From: Enterobacteriaceae bacterium 89
Lineage (GTDB): Bacteria; Pseudomonadota; Gammaproteobacteria; Enterobacterales; Enterobacteriaceae
NCBI GenBank assembly: GCA_014156375.1
Contig: RQJH01000001.1
Location: forward strand, 1-64,000
Length of the DNA: 64,000 nt
Reading direction: 5' to 3'
Notes under the pieces: model-generated
Database searches by the model: none
Told to the model about the DNA's origin: nothing
Seen by the model: the letters and a program-made list of their open reading frames with translations, nothing else
In this document: in pieces, positions 20,112 through 31,138 of the stretch
Layout of the letters: the number at the start of each line of letters is the position of its first letter
How positions within the stretch are numbered: the stretch's first letter is position 1
Translations under genes and position numbers: made by a program

Positions 20112-21256
20112 TGTGCCAGTTCCAGCACCGCATCGGCTGCCTGCTCATCGGCATTGCAGCGGATCTGCTGGTGCAGTTCGCGGAAGGTGTCGTGCATGGC
20201 GTGGCTGGTTTTCCCATCTGCCAGCAGAGGCAGCAGCGCCTCGGCCAGTTTTTCCGGCTGACACTCGTCCTGCAACAGTTCTTTGACCAGTTCCCGGCCC
20301 GCCAGCAGATTGGGCAGCGAAACATAATCGGTTTTCACCAGACGCTTCGCCAGCCAGAAAGTGAACGGCTTCATGCGGTAGCCCACAACCATCGGGCATT
20401 TCGCCAGCATGCATTCGAGCGCCGCCGTACCGGAAGCCAGCAGCGCAGCGTCGCTGGCGATCATCGCTTCGCGGCCCATGCCGTCGAGCATGTGCACGCG
20501 CAAATCTGGCGCCACTTCTGCTTTAATGCGTTCAAACTGCTCACGACGTTTGGCATTAACCAACGGCACCACCACTTCCAGATCCGGATAGTGATTGCGC
20601 AGCAGCTGGGCTGTTTTCAGGAAGTCCGAGCTAAGCATTTCGACTTCGGCACCGCGACTTCCCGGCAGCAGTGCCAGACAGTGTACATCGTGGGCAATAC
20701 CGAGCGTATCGCGCGCCGCAAGCTTATCGGGATCGAGCGGCATCGCATCCGCCATGGTGTGGCCGATAAAGCGGCAGGGAACGTTAAATTTGTCGTAAAA
20801 CGCTTTTTCGAAAGGCAGAAAGGCAAGCACCAGGTCGGTGGCTCTACCGATTTTGAAAACACGTTTTTGTCGCCAGGCCCACACGGACGGGCTGACGTAG
20901 TGAATGGTTTTGATGCCCTGCTTTTTCAGATTCCCTTCGAGGGTAATGTTGAAATCAGGCGCATCTATCCCGACGAAAACATCCGGCTTCAGCTCGGTGA
21001 AACGACGGGTAAGATCGGCACGAATGTGCAGAAGACGACGCAGACGCCCGAGGACTTCGACAATCCCCATCACCGCCAGCTCTTCCATTTCGTACCAGGC
21101 TTCACAGCCTTCGGCCTGCATGCGCGGACCCGCGACGCCAACAAAACGGGCATTCGGGTGGCGGGCCTTCAGGGCGCGGATGAGACCTGCACCAAGAATA
21201 TCGCCGGAGGTTTCTCCGGCGACCAGGGCAATCGTTAGCGGACGATTTTCGACCAT
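20108..21256 (-). CDS. lpxB: Lipid-A-disaccharide synthase
   Basis: LpxB condenses UDP-2,3-diacylglucosamine with lipid X to make the tetraacyl disaccharide of lipid A, at the inner face of the inner membrane. The 382-residue protein has the GT19 fold, starting with the AGETSGD motif near residue 14 and having a later [10 protein letters not shown] motif. Its ATG shares one base with the lpxA stop (TAATG) and its end overlaps rnhB. Confidence 0.98.
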   Translation of the reverse strand: MVENRPLTIALVAGETSGDILGAGLIRALKARHPNARFVGVAGPRMQAEGCEAWYEMEELAVMGIVEVLGRLRRLLHIRADLTRRFTELKPDVFVGIDAPDFNITLEGNLKKQGIKTIHYVSPSVWAWRQKRVFKIGRATDLVLAFLPFEKAFYDKFNVPCRFIGHTMADAMPLDPDKLAARDTLGIAHDVHCLALLPGSRGAEVEMLSSDFLKTAQLLRNHYPDLEVVVPLVNAKRREQFERIKAEVAPDLRVHMLDGMGREAMIASDAALLASGTAALECMLAKCPMVVGYRMKPFTFWLAKRLVKTDYVSLPNLLAGRELVKELLQDECQPEKLAEALLPLLADGKTSHAMHDTFRELHQQIRCNADEQAADAVLELAQ

Positions 21257-22044
21257 TAACGAATCAGACCACGCGTTGAGCGTTCGAAGAAGTCGGTGAA
21301 GGCTTTCACTTCCTGATGCTGCTCTGCGAGTGCAGCAATTTCAGGTTTGGCTTCTTCCAGCGTTTTACCGCTGCGGTACAACAGTTTATACGCGTTGCGA
21401 ATAGCAACAATCGCTTCTCTGGTGAAACCGCGACGCTTCAGGCCTTCGATGTTCACACCGAAAGGCGTGGCATGGTTGCCCTGAGCGATAACGTAAGGAG
21501 GGACATCCTGAGCAACACCGGAGCAGCCGCCAACCATCACGTGTGCACCAATGATGCAGAACTGATGGACAGCCGTCATGCCGCCGATAATCACAAAGTC
21601 GTCCAGTGATACGTGACCAGCCAACGTCGCGTTGTTGGCCAGAATACAGCGGTTACCCACTGTGCAATCATGCGCCACGTGAGCGTTGATCATCAGCAGG
21701 TTATCGCTGCCCACCTTCGTCAATCCACCGCCCTGTATTGTGCCGCGATGAATGGTGACGCTTTCGCGAATGCGGTTGCGATCGCCAATCTCCACGCGCG
21801 TCGGTTCACCAGCGTACTTCAGGTCCTGGTTCACTTCGCCAATGGAGGCAAACTGATAAATCTCGTTATCGCGGCCAATAGTCGTATGACCATTTACCAC
21901 CACGTGAGATTTCAGTACGGTCCCTTCACCAATAGTGACGTGAGGACCAACAATACAAAAAGGGCCAATGTGAGCGTTGGCACCGATGACGGCACCCTCT
22001 TCTACAATGGCGGTAGGATGGATAAAGGCAGTTTTATCAATCAC
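21256..22044 (-). CDS. lpxA: UDP-N-acetylglucosamine acyltransferase
   Basis: LpxA transfers R-3-hydroxymyristoyl from acyl carrier protein to UDP-GlcNAc, the first step of lipid A synthesis. The 262-residue protein is a left-handed beta-helix of hexapeptide repeats, with catalytic H125 in AHVAHD. The start codon is GTG (22044), 3 bases after the fabZ stop. It competes with FabZ for the same hydroxyacyl-ACP pool, so the pairing with fabZ matters for lipid balance. Confidence 0.98.
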   Translation of the reverse strand: MIDKTAFIHPTAIVEEGAVIGANAHIGPFCIVGPHVTIGEGTVLKSHVVVNGHTTIGRDNEIYQFASIGEVNQDLKYAGEPTRVEIGDRNRIRESVTIHRGTIQGGGLTKVGSDNLLMINAHVAHDCTVGNRCILANNATLAGHVSLDDFVIIGGMTAVHQFCIIGAHVMVGGCSGVAQDVPPYVIAQGNHATPFGVNIEGLKRRGFTREAIVAIRNAYKLLYRSGKTLEEAKPEIAALAEQHQEVKAFTDFFERSTRGLIR

Positions 22045-22047
22045 GTA

Positions 22048-22503
22048 TCAGGCCTCCCGGCTACGCGCACACATCATTGTTGCTTCACATACCACTTTTC
22101 CGTCAACCAGAGCCACGCCTTTGAAGCGGGTCAGACCGCGGCGCGTTTTCTCAAAGGTGACTTCCATGATCATCTGATCACCAGGCACAACAGGACGCTT
22201 AAAGCGCGCTTCGTCGATACCTGCAAAGTAGTACAGCTCGCCCGGTTCCAGTTTACCAACGCTCTTGAATGCCAGAATACCAGTGGCCTGAGCCATAGCT
22301 TCCAGAATCAGCACGCCCGGGAAAATAGGTTTGCCCGGGAAATGTCCCTGGAAAAACGGCTCATTTACGGAGACATTTTTAACTGCGCGCAGAAAACGAC
22401 CTTCTTCAAAATCCAGCACGCGATCAACCAATAAGAACGGGTAGCGGTGTGGCAGAAGTTCCAGAATCTCTTCAATGTGCAGAGTATGAGTGTCAGTAGT
22501 CAA
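22048..22503 (-). CDS. fabZ: 3-hydroxyacyl-[acyl-carrier-protein] dehydratase FabZ
   Basis: FabZ dehydrates 3-hydroxyacyl-ACP in fatty-acid elongation. The 151-residue hot-dog-fold protein has the catalytic pair H54 (in GHFPG) and E68 (in LILEAM). The start codon is TTG (22503) behind AGGAAGAG; the same length as E. coli FabZ supports it. It is separated from lpxD by a 101-base gap that contains a long hairpin. Confidence 0.97.
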   Translation of the reverse strand: MTTDTHTLHIEEILELLPHRYPFLLVDRVLDFEEGRFLRAVKNVSVNEPFFQGHFPGKPIFPGVLILEAMAQATGILAFKSVGKLEPGELYYFAGIDEARFKRPVVPGDQMIMEVTFEKTRRGLTRFKGVALVDGKVVCEATMMCARSREA

Positions 22504-22545
22504 AATACTCTTCCTGTCTAAATATACTGAAATGCAATAATAACA

Positions 22546-22579
22546 CGGCCTGCCAGATTTTAAGAAATCAGACAGGCCG
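22546..22579 (-). other. Long intercistronic hairpin between lpxD and fabZ
   Basis: CGGCCTG (22546-22552) pairs with CAGGCCG (22573-22579), and GATTT (22556-22560) pairs with AAATC (22565-22569) inside, giving an interrupted long stem. On the transcribed strand it is followed by TGTTATTATT, not a full T-run. It could be a weak terminator, a processing site or a stability element. Confidence 0.6.
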
Positions 22580-22604
22580 GGAAAGTTGGCGCTTGGGTGA
22601 GGCG

Positions 22605-23630
22605 TTAGTCTTGCTGACTGGATTTGCGCTCAAGAGCTTTGAGACGCTTGCTCATGTCATCAATATTCATCACCAGCGCGGCGGTTTTACGCCAGACCTT
22701 GTTCGGCTGCAGCGGAATGCCGGAGGAGTAGACTCCTGGCTCGGTAATCGGACGCATCACCATGCCCATACCGGTTACCGTGACCTTGTCGCAGATTTCC
22801 ATATGACCGTTAATGACGCTTGCGCCACCAATCATACAGTAGCGGCCGATCTTCAGGCTGCCCGCCATGATAACCCCACCTGCAACGGCGGTATTGTCAC
22901 CGATGATGACGTTGTGCGCAATCTGGCACTGGTTATCGATGATCACGCCATTGCCGATCACGGTGTCATCCAGCGCACCGCGGTCAATGGTGGTACAGGC
23001 GCCGATCTCAACGCGATCGCCAATAATCACGCGACCAAGCTGCGGGATCTTCACCCAGTTGCCACGATCGTTAGCATAGCCGAAGCCGTCGGAGCCGATC
23101 ACCGTGCTGGACTGGATCAGGCAGTGCTCACCGATCTCAATCTCATGATAGACGGAAACATTCGCCCAAAGACGCGTTCCGGCACCAATCTTAGTGTCTT
23201 TACCGACGAAGCAACCTGCACCAATGCGCACGTTGTCACCGAGAACAACCCCGGATTCAATCACGGCATTCGGGCCAATTGAAACGTTTTTTCCGAGCGT
23301 TGCAGTCGCATCGACTACCGCGCTTGGAGCGATATCCTGCGCCGGTTGCGGCGTGGTATCGAGAATTTGAGCCATGCGGGCATAGGTCAGGTAGGGGTTC
23401 TTCACTACCAGCGCCGCGCTGTGGGCAAACGGTAAATCATCCGCAGTCATCACAACCGCAGTTGCCTGGCATGCGGCCAGATGCTCACGGTACTTTGGAT
23501 TCACCATGAACGTAATATGGCCTGCTTTAGCGGACTGCATGGACGCAACAGCGGTGATGACGAGATCGCCATCACCGTGTAATTCTGCATCCAACTGCTG
23601 CGCTAAATCAGCCAGTCGAATTGAAGGCAT
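22605..23630 (-). CDS. lpxD: UDP-3-O-(3-hydroxymyristoyl)glucosamine N-acyltransferase
   Basis: LpxD adds the second R-3-hydroxymyristoyl chain (on the 2-amino group) in lipid A synthesis. The 341 residues have an N-terminal UDP-binding domain, a left-handed beta-helix of hexapeptide repeats (about 100-310) with the [11 protein letters not shown] catalytic-histidine region, and a C-terminal helix for ACP binding. The gene starts 3 bases after the skp stop. Confidence 0.98.
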   Translation of the reverse strand: MPSIRLADLAQQLDAELHGDGDLVITAVASMQSAKAGHITFMVNPKYREHLAACQATAVVMTADDLPFAHSAALVVKNPYLTYARMAQILDTTPQPAQDIAPSAVVDATATLGKNVSIGPNAVIESGVVLGDNVRIGAGCFVGKDTKIGAGTRLWANVSVYHEIEIGEHCLIQSSTVIGSDGFGYANDRGNWVKIPQLGRVIIGDRVEIGACTTIDRGALDDTVIGNGVIIDNQCQIAHNVIIGDNTAVAGGVIMAGSLKIGRYCMIGGASVINGHMEICDKVTVTGMGMVMRPITEPGVYSSGIPLQPNKVWRKTAALVMNIDDMSKRLKALERKSSQQD

Positions 23631-23633
23631 TAC

Positions 23634-24128
23634 TTATTTAACCTGTTTCAGCACATCAGCGGTGATGTCTTTGATATCACTGCTGTTGTAAGCAACGGTA
23701 TTTGCGTCAACCACCAGATCGATGCTCTGATCTTTCGCTACGCTCTGAACAGCAGCCTGGATACGGGTAACCAGTTTGCCGCGCTCTTCGTTAGAACGAC
23801 GTGCACGATCCTGCTCAAACTGCTGAGCTTTCTGGGAGAAAGCCTGACGCTGAGTCATGATGTCTTTTTCAGCTTTGCTGCGATCGCTGGCTTTCATGGT
23901 AGAGCCATCACGCTGCAGACGCTGCATTTTAGCCTGAAGATCGGATTCCTGGCTCTGCAGCTCAGCTGCACGGCCTTTGAACTCACCTTCCAGTTTCGCA
24001 GACACACCGGTTTTCTGTGCGACCTGCTGGAACAGACTACCCATGTTCACGATTGCAATTTTATCTGCAGCCTGTGCAGAGGTAACCATTGCCAGACCCA
24101 GACCTGCAGCTAATAACCACTTTTTCAC
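23634..24128 (-). CDS. skp: Periplasmic chaperone Skp
   Basis: Skp is a trimeric jellyfish-shaped chaperone that holds unfolded outer-membrane proteins on their way to BamA. The start is GTG at 24128 behind AAGGAG, giving 164 residues (E. coli 161) with a 20-residue signal peptide ending AQA; a longer reading from 24185 lacks conservation. The middle is a charged coiled coil (about 45-120) with the [11 protein letters not shown] segment. It lies between bamA and lpxD in the same operon. Confidence 0.97.
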   Translation of the reverse strand: MKKWLLAAGLGLAMVTSAQAADKIAIVNMGSLFQQVAQKTGVSAKLEGEFKGRAAELQSQESDLQAKMQRLQRDGSTMKASDRSKAEKDIMTQRQAFSQKAQQFEQDRARRSNEERGKLVTRIQAAVQSVAKDQSIDLVVDANTVAYNSSDIKDITADVLKQVK

Positions 24129-24252
24129 AATAAAACTCCTTACCATCCCATGAGTGCCCGAAGGCACCGTTCTTTGCGAAGTCACGCGACCACGCGAGTG
24201 ATCGTCAAATGCCGTCGCTACACTGCACTTGCATTCCTTTGCTCAGGAACAA

Positions 24253-26643
24253 TTACCAGGTTTTACCAATGTTAAACTGGAACTGCTCCGCTTTGTCTCC
24301 TTCGTACTTTTTAAACGGCTGGGCGTAGGAGAACACCAACGGCCCTAAAGGTGACATCCATTGTAATGCGAGACCTGCAGACATGCGAATATTGCCCGGG
24401 TCGCCGTAGTCCGGAATACCGAGATTTTGCATATCTGCCGTGTTATCCCAATGCGTATCCCATACGGTACCCGCATCCACGAAGAAGGAAGTACGGACTG
24501 AGTTCGCGTATTTATCACTGATAAACGGCGTTGGCACAATCAGCTCGGCGCTGGCGACGGCCATGGCGTTACCACCGACGGCATCATCAGACTTACAGTA
24601 TGAACCCGTTTTACAGTTATCCTGATTCGGACCGGTATACACCGCTTTCGGACCGATGTTGTTCGACTGGAAGCCACGCACGGTGCTGGAACCACCGGCA
24701 TAGAAGTTCTCATAGAACGGCAGTTCTTTGCCGCCTAAACCATCACCGTAGCCCCAGCGAGTACGACCCAGCAGCACCCACTTGTGATCGTCATCGATCG
24801 GGAAGTAGGACGCGGTATCCAGAGTCACTTTATAGAACTCGTTATCGGAACCAGGAATGGTGACTTTACCGTTCAGGTTGACGCGCGAACCGTCCGTCGG
24901 GAAGAACCCGCGGTCGAGTTTGTTATACGTCCAACCATAGTTGAAGGTGAAGTCATCGGCAGAGAAGCCGTTGGTGTCACCCTGACCCAGCGATTGCAGA
25001 TAACGATCCATTGCCACCTGTGGTTGCATGTTAGACAGGTCGTTATGGACGTAGCCTAAACCAGCGCGCAGGGTGTTGTATTCGTTAATTGGGAAGCCCA
25101 GGGTTCCATCGACGCCGTAACTCTTGTTGGTGTACGAGGAAAGGTCTGCATCATCCGCTTTAAAGTCATTATAGAAGATACGACCACCGAGGCTCACACC
25201 GTCAACCGTGAAGTACGGGTTGGTGACAGAGAACTCAGAATAGGTCTGGTAGTCGTTCTTGGTGCCGTTGATGCCGACAGAGTAACCGGTACCTAACCAG
25301 TTATCCTGCTGAACGCCAACCTGGAAGCTAACACCACTTTCGGTACCATAGCCAACGCCGAAGTTGAAGCTACCGGTGTTACGCTCTTTCACCTTGTAGA
25401 CCACATCAACCTGATCCGGGCTGCCCGGAACACGCTGAGTATCAACATCTACCGTTTCAAAGTAGCCAAGACGGTTCAAACGATCTTTACCGGAATCAAC
25501 CAGATCGCTGCCGAGCCATGCCCCTTCCATCTGACGCATTTCGCGGCGCAGAACGGAATCTTTGGAGGTGTCGTTACCTTCAAAGCGGATCTTACGAACG
25601 TAGTAACGGTTGCCCGCGTCCACGTTAACGTGCAGCTTCACGGTTTTATCCGCGTCGTTGATCTCTGGCTGAGACTGTACGCGCGGGTAGGCGTAGCCGT
25701 AGCGACCAAGAAGTTTCTTAATGTTGTCTTCCATTTTGGTCACTTTGGCGCCGTTGTAGAGCTCACCCGGATCGACTTTGGTCAGGCTTTCGATCTCTGC
25801 AGAGTGACCCGCCAGATTTCCGCTCACCTCAACGCCCTGAAGCTTGTACTGCTCGCCTTCAGTGATGTTGATGGTGATGTAGATACCTTTTTTATCCGGC
25901 GTCAGGCTGACCTGCGTGGAATCGATGTTGAAACGTGCATAGCCGCGATCCAGATAGTAGCTGCGCAGGGTTTCGAGATCGCCCGCCAGTTTCTGTTTCT
26001 GGTATTTACGATCGCCGACCACGTTCCACCACGGCACTTCGTCACGCAGCTGGAAGTTGGAGATCAGGTCATCGGTACTGAACGCATGGTTACCGACGAT
26101 GTTGATCTGTTGAATTTTGGCTGACACGCCTTCCTGGAAGACCAGCTTGAGGTCAACGCGGTTACGCGGCAGCGGTGTGACAACGGCCTTGACGCTGGCG
26201 CTGTACTTACCGACGCTGTAGTAGAAGTCTTCCAGACCTTTCTCGATATCGCCGAGAGTCGTACGGTCAAGAGATTCACCCACGCGAACGCCTGAAGCTT
26301 CGAGGTTCTGCTTCAGCATGTCATCTTTCACCGACTTATTACCGGAGAAAGTGATGCTGGCAATCGTTGGGCGCTCTTTAACCTGCACCAGCAGAGTATC
26401 GCCGTCACGCAGAACGCGAACATCCTCGAAGTTGCCGGTGGCAAACAGCGCACGGATGGTGTTACTGATATCTTCATCAGTAACCGTATCGCCTGGACGA
26501 ACGGGCATGCTGAGGAGGGCCGCACCAACAGCGACTCGCTGCAAGCCTTCGAAATGAATATCCTTCACTACGAACCCGTCAGCACCGTATACGGTCGCGC
26601 TGCCGAACAGCAGCGACGCTATGAGCAACTTTTTCATCGCCAT
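24253..26643 (-). CDS. bamA: Outer-membrane protein assembly factor BamA
   Basis: BamA is the core of the beta-barrel assembly machine that inserts outer-membrane proteins. The 796-residue precursor has a signal peptide (1-20), five POTRA domains (about 24-420) and a 16-strand barrel ending in the aromatic beta-signal (C-terminal W). The VRGF motif of loop 6 is at 655-658. E. coli BamA is 810 residues; the missing length and most divergence are in extracellular loops, notably loop 4 (about 545-562) and loop 6 (about 654-690). It follows rseP after 30 bases. Confidence 0.98.
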   Translation of the reverse strand: MAMKKLLIASLLFGSATVYGADGFVVKDIHFEGLQRVAVGAALLSMPVRPGDTVTDEDISNTIRALFATGNFEDVRVLRDGDTLLVQVKERPTIASITFSGNKSVKDDMLKQNLEASGVRVGESLDRTTLGDIEKGLEDFYYSVGKYSASVKAVVTPLPRNRVDLKLVFQEGVSAKIQQINIVGNHAFSTDDLISNFQLRDEVPWWNVVGDRKYQKQKLAGDLETLRSYYLDRGYARFNIDSTQVSLTPDKKGIYITINITEGEQYKLQGVEVSGNLAGHSAEIESLTKVDPGELYNGAKVTKMEDNIKKLLGRYGYAYPRVQSQPEINDADKTVKLHVNVDAGNRYYVRKIRFEGNDTSKDSVLRREMRQMEGAWLGSDLVDSGKDRLNRLGYFETVDVDTQRVPGSPDQVDVVYKVKERNTGSFNFGVGYGTESGVSFQVGVQQDNWLGTGYSVGINGTKNDYQTYSEFSVTNPYFTVDGVSLGGRIFYNDFKADDADLSSYTNKSYGVDGTLGFPINEYNTLRAGLGYVHNDLSNMQPQVAMDRYLQSLGQGDTNGFSADDFTFNYGWTYNKLDRGFFPTDGSRVNLNGKVTIPGSDNEFYKVTLDTASYFPIDDDHKWVLLGRTRWGYGDGLGGKELPFYENFYAGGSSTVRGFQSNNIGPKAVYTGPNQDNCKTGSYCKSDDAVGGNAMAVASAELIVPTPFISDKYANSVRTSFFVDAGTVWDTHWDNTADMQNLGIPDYGDPGNIRMSAGLALQWMSPLGPLVFSYAQPFKKYEGDKAEQFQFNIGKTW

Positions 26644-26673
26644 CGTTATTATGCGTTCTTCCTAACACTCTCT

Positions 26674-28026
26674 CTACAACCGAGAGAAATCATTGAAAAG
26701 TGCAAGCCCCATTAACAGCACCAGCAATATTGAGCCAATGCGATAACTAAAGTCTTGAACTCGCTCGGATACCGGCCCGCCTTTCAGCTTTTCAATCGCC
26801 AAAAAGAGCAGATGACCCCCGTCAAGAACGGGTAGCGGGAACAGGTTGATAATGCCCAAATTCACACTGATGAGCGCAAGAAACATCAGATAGTAAATCA
26901 ACCCAAACTCCGCTGACATCCCAGCCCCCTGAGCAATCGAAATTGGCCCACTGAGGTTGTTCAGTTTTACGTCACCGGTTATCAATTTCCCCAGCATCTG
27001 CACCGTCAGCTTCATCAACTGCCAGGTTTTATCCGTGGCCTGAATGATTGCAGCGAACGGCCCGTACTGGCGCACTGTCTTATACTCATCTGGCAGCGGG
27101 ATAATCTTAGGAACCACTCCCGCAAACCCTTCAGCTTTTCCTTTACCGGATTTGGTATCTGGCGTCAGCGTTAACGTTACTGCGTTACCCTGCCTGTCCA
27201 CTTCAACCAGCAATGGCTTGCCTGGGTTGTCACGCACCAGGTTTACAAATGCCATCCACTGCGTCAGTGGCTGACCATCGACTTTAACGATCCTGTCGCC
27301 CGCTTGCAAACCTGCTTTGCTTGCAGCGGAATCATTCTGCACTTCTGCGAGCACGGGTTCAATCTGTGCTCCGCGCGGACGAATCCCCAGTGACGTAACG
27401 GGATCTTCTTTATCCGGCTCAAACGCCCAGTGGCGCAGGTTGAGTATTTTATCCTGACGCTGCTGGCTACCGAAAGGGGCAACAGTCAGCGTTGTTTGCT
27501 CATCGCCAATTTTGGTGACCAGCGCCAGACGAACTGCATCCCAATCAGGCGTTTCGATACCGTCGACGGCTTTAAGTTCCGTTCCTGGTGCAATTTGTGC
27601 TTCTGCCGCGATGGAGTTGGGTGTTATTTCACCAATTACGGGACGAACGCCCGGGACGCCGATGATAAACACCAGCCAGTAGGCAAAGATGGCAAACAGA
27701 AAATTCGCAACCGGACCGGCTGCAATGATGGCGGCGCGCTGGCCGACAGTTTTGTTGTTGAAGGCGTAATGCCGCATCTCCGGAGCCACAGCTTCAACTC
27801 GCTCATCGAGCATTTTGACATAGCCGCCCAATGGGATGAGGGCAATCACATATTCGGTGCCCTGCTTATCGACGCGACGCCAAAGCGCTTTACCAAAGCC
27901 AATGGAAAAGCGCTCAACCTTGACACCGCAACGGCGAGCAACCCAGAAATGACCAAACTCATGCACGGTGATCAACACACCCAGTGCAACGATGAATGCC
28001 GCCAGATTCCAGAGAATGCTCAGCAT
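26674..28026 (-). CDS. rseP: Site-2 intramembrane zinc protease RseP
   Basis: RseP makes the second cut of the anti-sigma factor RseA during sigma-E activation and also clears signal-peptide remnants. The 450-residue inner-membrane protein has the HEFGH zinc motif (H22, E23, H26) in the first transmembrane segment, two PDZ domains in the periplasmic part (about 115-310) and an LDG motif (VLDGGH) in the third transmembrane segment. It lies between cdsA and bamA. Confidence 0.98.
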   Translation of the reverse strand: MLSILWNLAAFIVALGVLITVHEFGHFWVARRCGVKVERFSIGFGKALWRRVDKQGTEYVIALIPLGGYVKMLDERVEAVAPEMRHYAFNNKTVGQRAAIIAAGPVANFLFAIFAYWLVFIIGVPGVRPVIGEITPNSIAAEAQIAPGTELKAVDGIETPDWDAVRLALVTKIGDEQTTLTVAPFGSQQRQDKILNLRHWAFEPDKEDPVTSLGIRPRGAQIEPVLAEVQNDSAASKAGLQAGDRIVKVDGQPLTQWMAFVNLVRDNPGKPLLVEVDRQGNAVTLTLTPDTKSGKGKAEGFAGVVPKIIPLPDEYKTVRQYGPFAAIIQATDKTWQLMKLTVQMLGKLITGDVKLNNLSGPISIAQGAGMSAEFGLIYYLMFLALISVNLGIINLFPLPVLDGGHLLFLAIEKLKGGPVSERVQDFSYRIGSILLVLLMGLALFNDFSRL

Positions 28027-28037
28027 AATCCCTTCCG

Positions 28038-28895
28038 TCAGAGAGTTCTGAAGACTAAAAGTAACAGACAGGCAAAGACCGGAACCGCAGCCGTCAGGCT
28101 ATCAATGCGATCCAGAATCCCACCGTGTCCAGGGATTAAATTCCCACTGTCCTTGATACCGGCTTCACGCTTAAACATGCTTTCAGTCAGATCGCCCAGT
28201 ACGGACGCCAGTGCGGCAACCAGAGAACAGACGAGCAGCGTTACTGGAGCCACGTCCAGATGAGCCCACAGGCCATAGGCCCAGGAGATTACCGCCGCCG
28301 TACACAGGCCGCCGATAAAGCCCTGCCACGTTTTCCCCGGAGACACTTTCGGTGCCAGTTTATGTTTGCCAAAGAGTTTGCCAAACATATAAGCACCGGA
28401 ATCTGCGCCCCACACCAGGATCATCACGTAAAGCAGCCAGACGGCGCCGCTGTAATGATTGTCCTCGTAGTGCCAGGCGCGCAGCGCCAGCATTCCCCAG
28501 AAAAACGGGATAATCGTCAGCAAACCAAACACCAGGCGCAGCGTTTTGGAATTGCGCCACATGGCCGCAGAGCCCGGATAGAACAGCACCAGCAGCAGTG
28601 CCACAACCCACCAGGCGAGTGAAGCCCAGAGCGAACCTTCAATCAACGGCTGTTCGGGACTACGGTGATATTCCGGAAGCCAAAAGAGCATTGCAGCAAG
28701 GATCAGCCCACAAAGCACTGCCAGCCATACCCGCTGTGAGCGGCTTTTAAAACCGCTTAACTGACCCCATTCCCAGGCGGCCAGCATGCAGACCACGAGA
28801 GTCACAATGGCAAAGCCAAGCGGCGGCAGCAAAAAGAGCGCCGCAATCACTACAGGTATTAAAACTAAAGCAGAAATCAGGCGATACTTCAGCAA
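28038..28895 (-). CDS. cdsA: Phosphatidate cytidylyltransferase
   Basis: CdsA makes CDP-diacylglycerol from phosphatidic acid and CTP, the branch point for all phospholipids. The 285-residue protein is polytopic (about eight membrane segments) and has the family signature near the C-terminus ([10 protein letters not shown]...[11 protein letters not shown]). The start codon is TTG at 28895, consistent with E. coli length and N-terminus (LKYRLISA). It starts 12 bases after uppS. Confidence 0.97.
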   Translation of the reverse strand: MLKYRLISALVLIPVVIAALFLLPPLGFAIVTLVVCMLAAWEWGQLSGFKSRSQRVWLAVLCGLILAAMLFWLPEYHRSPEQPLIEGSLWASLAWWVVALLLVLFYPGSAAMWRNSKTLRLVFGLLTIIPFFWGMLALRAWHYEDNHYSGAVWLLYVMILVWGADSGAYMFGKLFGKHKLAPKVSPGKTWQGFIGGLCTAAVISWAYGLWAHLDVAPVTLLVCSLVAALASVLGDLTESMFKREAGIKDSGNLIPGHGGILDRIDSLTAAVPVFACLLLLVFRTL

Positions 28896-28907
28896 GAGCT
28901 ACCCCCA

Positions 28908-29666
28908 TCAGGCCTTGTCGCCGCTATGCTCAGTTCCGCCAAAACGGCGTTCTCTGTTGGCAAAAGCATGCAGCGCACCTTCAAAATCTTGTTCATCGAA
29001 ATCGGGCCAGAGAACATCTGTAAAGTAAAGTTCGGCATAGGCAATTTGCCACAGCAGAAAGTTACTGATGCGATGCTCTCCCCCGGTCCTAATTACTAAA
29101 TCTACGGGAGCCAGTTCATGCATACAGATTTGCTGACCCAGCAGCTCTTCTGTGATCTCTTCGGGACGAATCTGTCCTTCCTGGACCTGTGCTGCCAGAT
29201 GCTGAACTCCCTGGATAATATCCCAGCGCCCGCCGTAATTGGCGGCGATATTCAGCGTCAGCCCGGTATTATTCTGGGTTAACGCCTCCGCCTTGCGGAT
29301 GCGCTCCTGCAGGCGGGTATTGAAACGGCGGGTATCACCGATAATGCGCAAGCGAACGTTGTGGCGGTGCAGGCTTTTCACTTCACTGTCCAGCGCCCAG
29401 ACAAACAGTTCCATCAGCGCGCTGACTTCCTGCTCCGGTCGGTTCCAGTTTTCACTGCTGAATGCGTAAAGCGTTAACGCGCTAATACCGTTATTTGCTG
29501 CAAAAGAGACTGCCCGGCGCACCGATTTAGCCCCGGCTTTATGGCCGAAAGCACGGATCTTGCCTTGTCTCTTCGCCCAGCGACCGTTGCCGTCCATGAT
29601 AATGGCCACATGATGACAGCCGTGGGCGGGCAAATTTTCGCTGATTGGTTGATTAGCAGACAACAT
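28908..29666 (-). CDS. uppS: (2E,6E)-farnesyl-diphosphate-specific undecaprenyl-diphosphate synthase
   Basis: UppS (IspU) adds eight cis-isoprene units to farnesyl diphosphate, giving the C55 carrier for peptidoglycan, O-antigen and other surface polymers. The 252-residue protein has the cis-prenyltransferase motif DGNGRWAK with the metal-binding aspartate D25, a SSENWNRP motif and a C-terminal [15 protein letters not shown] motif. It is the first gene of the long minus-strand envelope block. Confidence 0.98.
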   Translation of the reverse strand: MLSANQPISENLPAHGCHHVAIIMDGNGRWAKRQGKIRAFGHKAGAKSVRRAVSFAANNGISALTLYAFSSENWNRPEQEVSALMELFVWALDSEVKSLHRHNVRLRIIGDTRRFNTRLQERIRKAEALTQNNTGLTLNIAANYGGRWDIIQGVQHLAAQVQEGQIRPEEITEELLGQQICMHELAPVDLVIRTGGEHRISNFLLWQIAYAELYFTDVLWPDFDEQDFEGALHAFANRERRFGGTEHSGDKA

Positions 29667-29724
29667 AAAGCGTTATTAGTCCATGAAAAGGGATTAGCGG
29701 CACCGGAATACAGACGCTTAGCGC

Positions 29725-29749
29725 AAAAAAGCCGTGTTAATCCACGGCT
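29725..29749 (-). terminator. Terminator after dxr
   Basis: On the minus strand AGCCGTG pairs with CACGGCT (stems 29730-29736 and 29743-29749) and a 6-base T-run follows. It separates dxr from uppS. Confidence 0.85.
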
Positions 29750-29754
29750 AATCC

Positions 29755-29782
29755 GTTAGCGCAACGCATTGCGCACGCTAAC
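29755..29782 (-). other. Second inverted repeat between dxr and uppS
   Basis: GTTAGCG (29755-29761) is inversely repeated as CGCTAAC (29776-29782), with an inner GCGCAA/TTGCGC pair (29759-29764, 29769-29774). It lies directly upstream, in transcription order, of the dxr terminator and has no T-run of its own. Confidence 0.55.
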
Positions 29783-29852
29783 AGGTGGCGCAGACTATAA
29801 CACTGAAGCCCTGCGCTAACAAATGAAGCCGCATCCGATGGGTGGATAATCA

Positions 29853-31049
29853 TCAGCTTGCGAGCCGCGTCACCTGCTGACCTGCCGCCTGACGAGCCTG
29901 ACGGTCGACATCCATCACTTCATCAACGCTTTGTGGTTCACGCAGCGTTAATGTCTCCAGCACGGCCAGATTCACCGCTGCAATGTCAGTGAAGCGGATC
30001 CGTGAGGCGAGGAAGGCTTCAACGCTGATTTCATTGGCAGCATTGAGCGCCGTCGTCGCAGCCTGGCCGCTGTCGGAGGCTTCCATTGCCAGTTTCAGGC
30101 AAGGATAGCGCTGATAATCCGGCTGGCTGAACGTCAGTTCGCTAAGCGCAAAGAAATCCAACGGTTTCACACCAGATTCCACGCGCTCCGGCCATGCCAT
30201 GGAATGGGCAATCGGCGTACGCATGTCCGGCTCACCGAGCTGCGCCAGCACGCTACCGTCACGGTAACGCACCATCGAATGGATCACTGACTGCGGGTGA
30301 ATAATCACTTCCATCTGCTGCGCCGACGCGTTAAACAGCCAACGGGCTTCTATGTATTCCAGACCTTTATTCATCATGGTGGCAGAGTCGACGGAGATTT
30401 TGCGCCCCATCGACCAGTTCGGATGACGACAGGCCTGATCCGGCGTCATCGCGCTCAGTTCAGACAGTGACGTCTCGCGAAAAGGGCCACCCGATCCGGT
30501 GAGCAGAATCGACGATACCCCATTCTGCCCGAGGCTAGCGTATCCCAGTTGGTTTTGAATTGTTTCCGGCAAACTCTGAAAAATGGCGTTATGCTCGCTG
30601 TCGACGGGCAACAGGCGTGCCCCGCTCTCCTTCACCGCTTCCATGAACAAACGCCCGCAGGTGACCAGCGATTCTTTATTCGCCAGCAGGATAGTTTTTC
30701 CGGCACGAATAGCGGCCAGCGTCGGCATTAGTCCGGCCGCGCCAACTATCGCCGCCATTACCTGATCGACATCATCCAGTGCCGCCACATCGCACGCCGC
30801 TTGTTGCCCACTCAGCACTTCCGTCTGGCTGCCGTGCTGACGCAGCGCCACGATAAGCCGGGCGGCACTTTCTGCATCATCCATCACCGCATACTGCGGG
30901 GAAAACTCCAGACACTGCTCGACCATCCGATCCACGTTTTTGCCCGCAACCAGCGCGGTGACAGAAAAACTATCGCGATTATGGCGTACGACATCGAGCG
31001 TGCTGCAGCCAATAGAGCCCGTCGAGCCCAGAACGGTTAAATGCTTCAT
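29853..31049 (-). CDS. dxr: 1-deoxy-D-xylulose 5-phosphate reductoisomerase
   Basis: Dxr converts DXP to MEP with NADPH, the committed step of the non-mevalonate isoprenoid pathway, and is the fosmidomycin target. The start at 31049 gives 398 residues, equal to E. coli; a start 10 codons earlier is not conserved. The NADPH-binding GSTGSIG is at about 7-13, the metal/substrate motif [10 protein letters not shown] near 149-158 and [13 protein letters not shown] near 220. Its isoprenoid products feed uppS downstream. Confidence 0.97.
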   Translation of the reverse strand: MKHLTVLGSTGSIGCSTLDVVRHNRDSFSVTALVAGKNVDRMVEQCLEFSPQYAVMDDAESAARLIVALRQHGSQTEVLSGQQAACDVAALDDVDQVMAAIVGAAGLMPTLAAIRAGKTILLANKESLVTCGRLFMEAVKESGARLLPVDSEHNAIFQSLPETIQNQLGYASLGQNGVSSILLTGSGGPFRETSLSELSAMTPDQACRHPNWSMGRKISVDSATMMNKGLEYIEARWLFNASAQQMEVIIHPQSVIHSMVRYRDGSVLAQLGEPDMRTPIAHSMAWPERVESGVKPLDFFALSELTFSQPDYQRYPCLKLAMEASDSGQAATTALNAANEISVEAFLASRIRFTDIAAVNLAVLETLTLREPQSVDEVMDVDRQARQAAGQQVTRLAS

Positions 31050-31069
31050 GAAAAGTCCGGAAGAAAGTC

Positions 31070-31118
31070 TAAAAAGCAAAACGCCGCCAGCAAAACCCGA
31101 GGGTTTCCTGTACGGCGT
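31070..31118 (-). terminator. Terminator after frr
   Basis: On the minus strand ACGCCG (complement of 31113-31118) pairs with CGGCGT (complement of 31081-31086), with an inner CCC/GGG pair, then TTTTGCTTTTT. Confidence 0.75.
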
Positions 31119-31138
31119 TCATCAGATAACGTCAGAAA

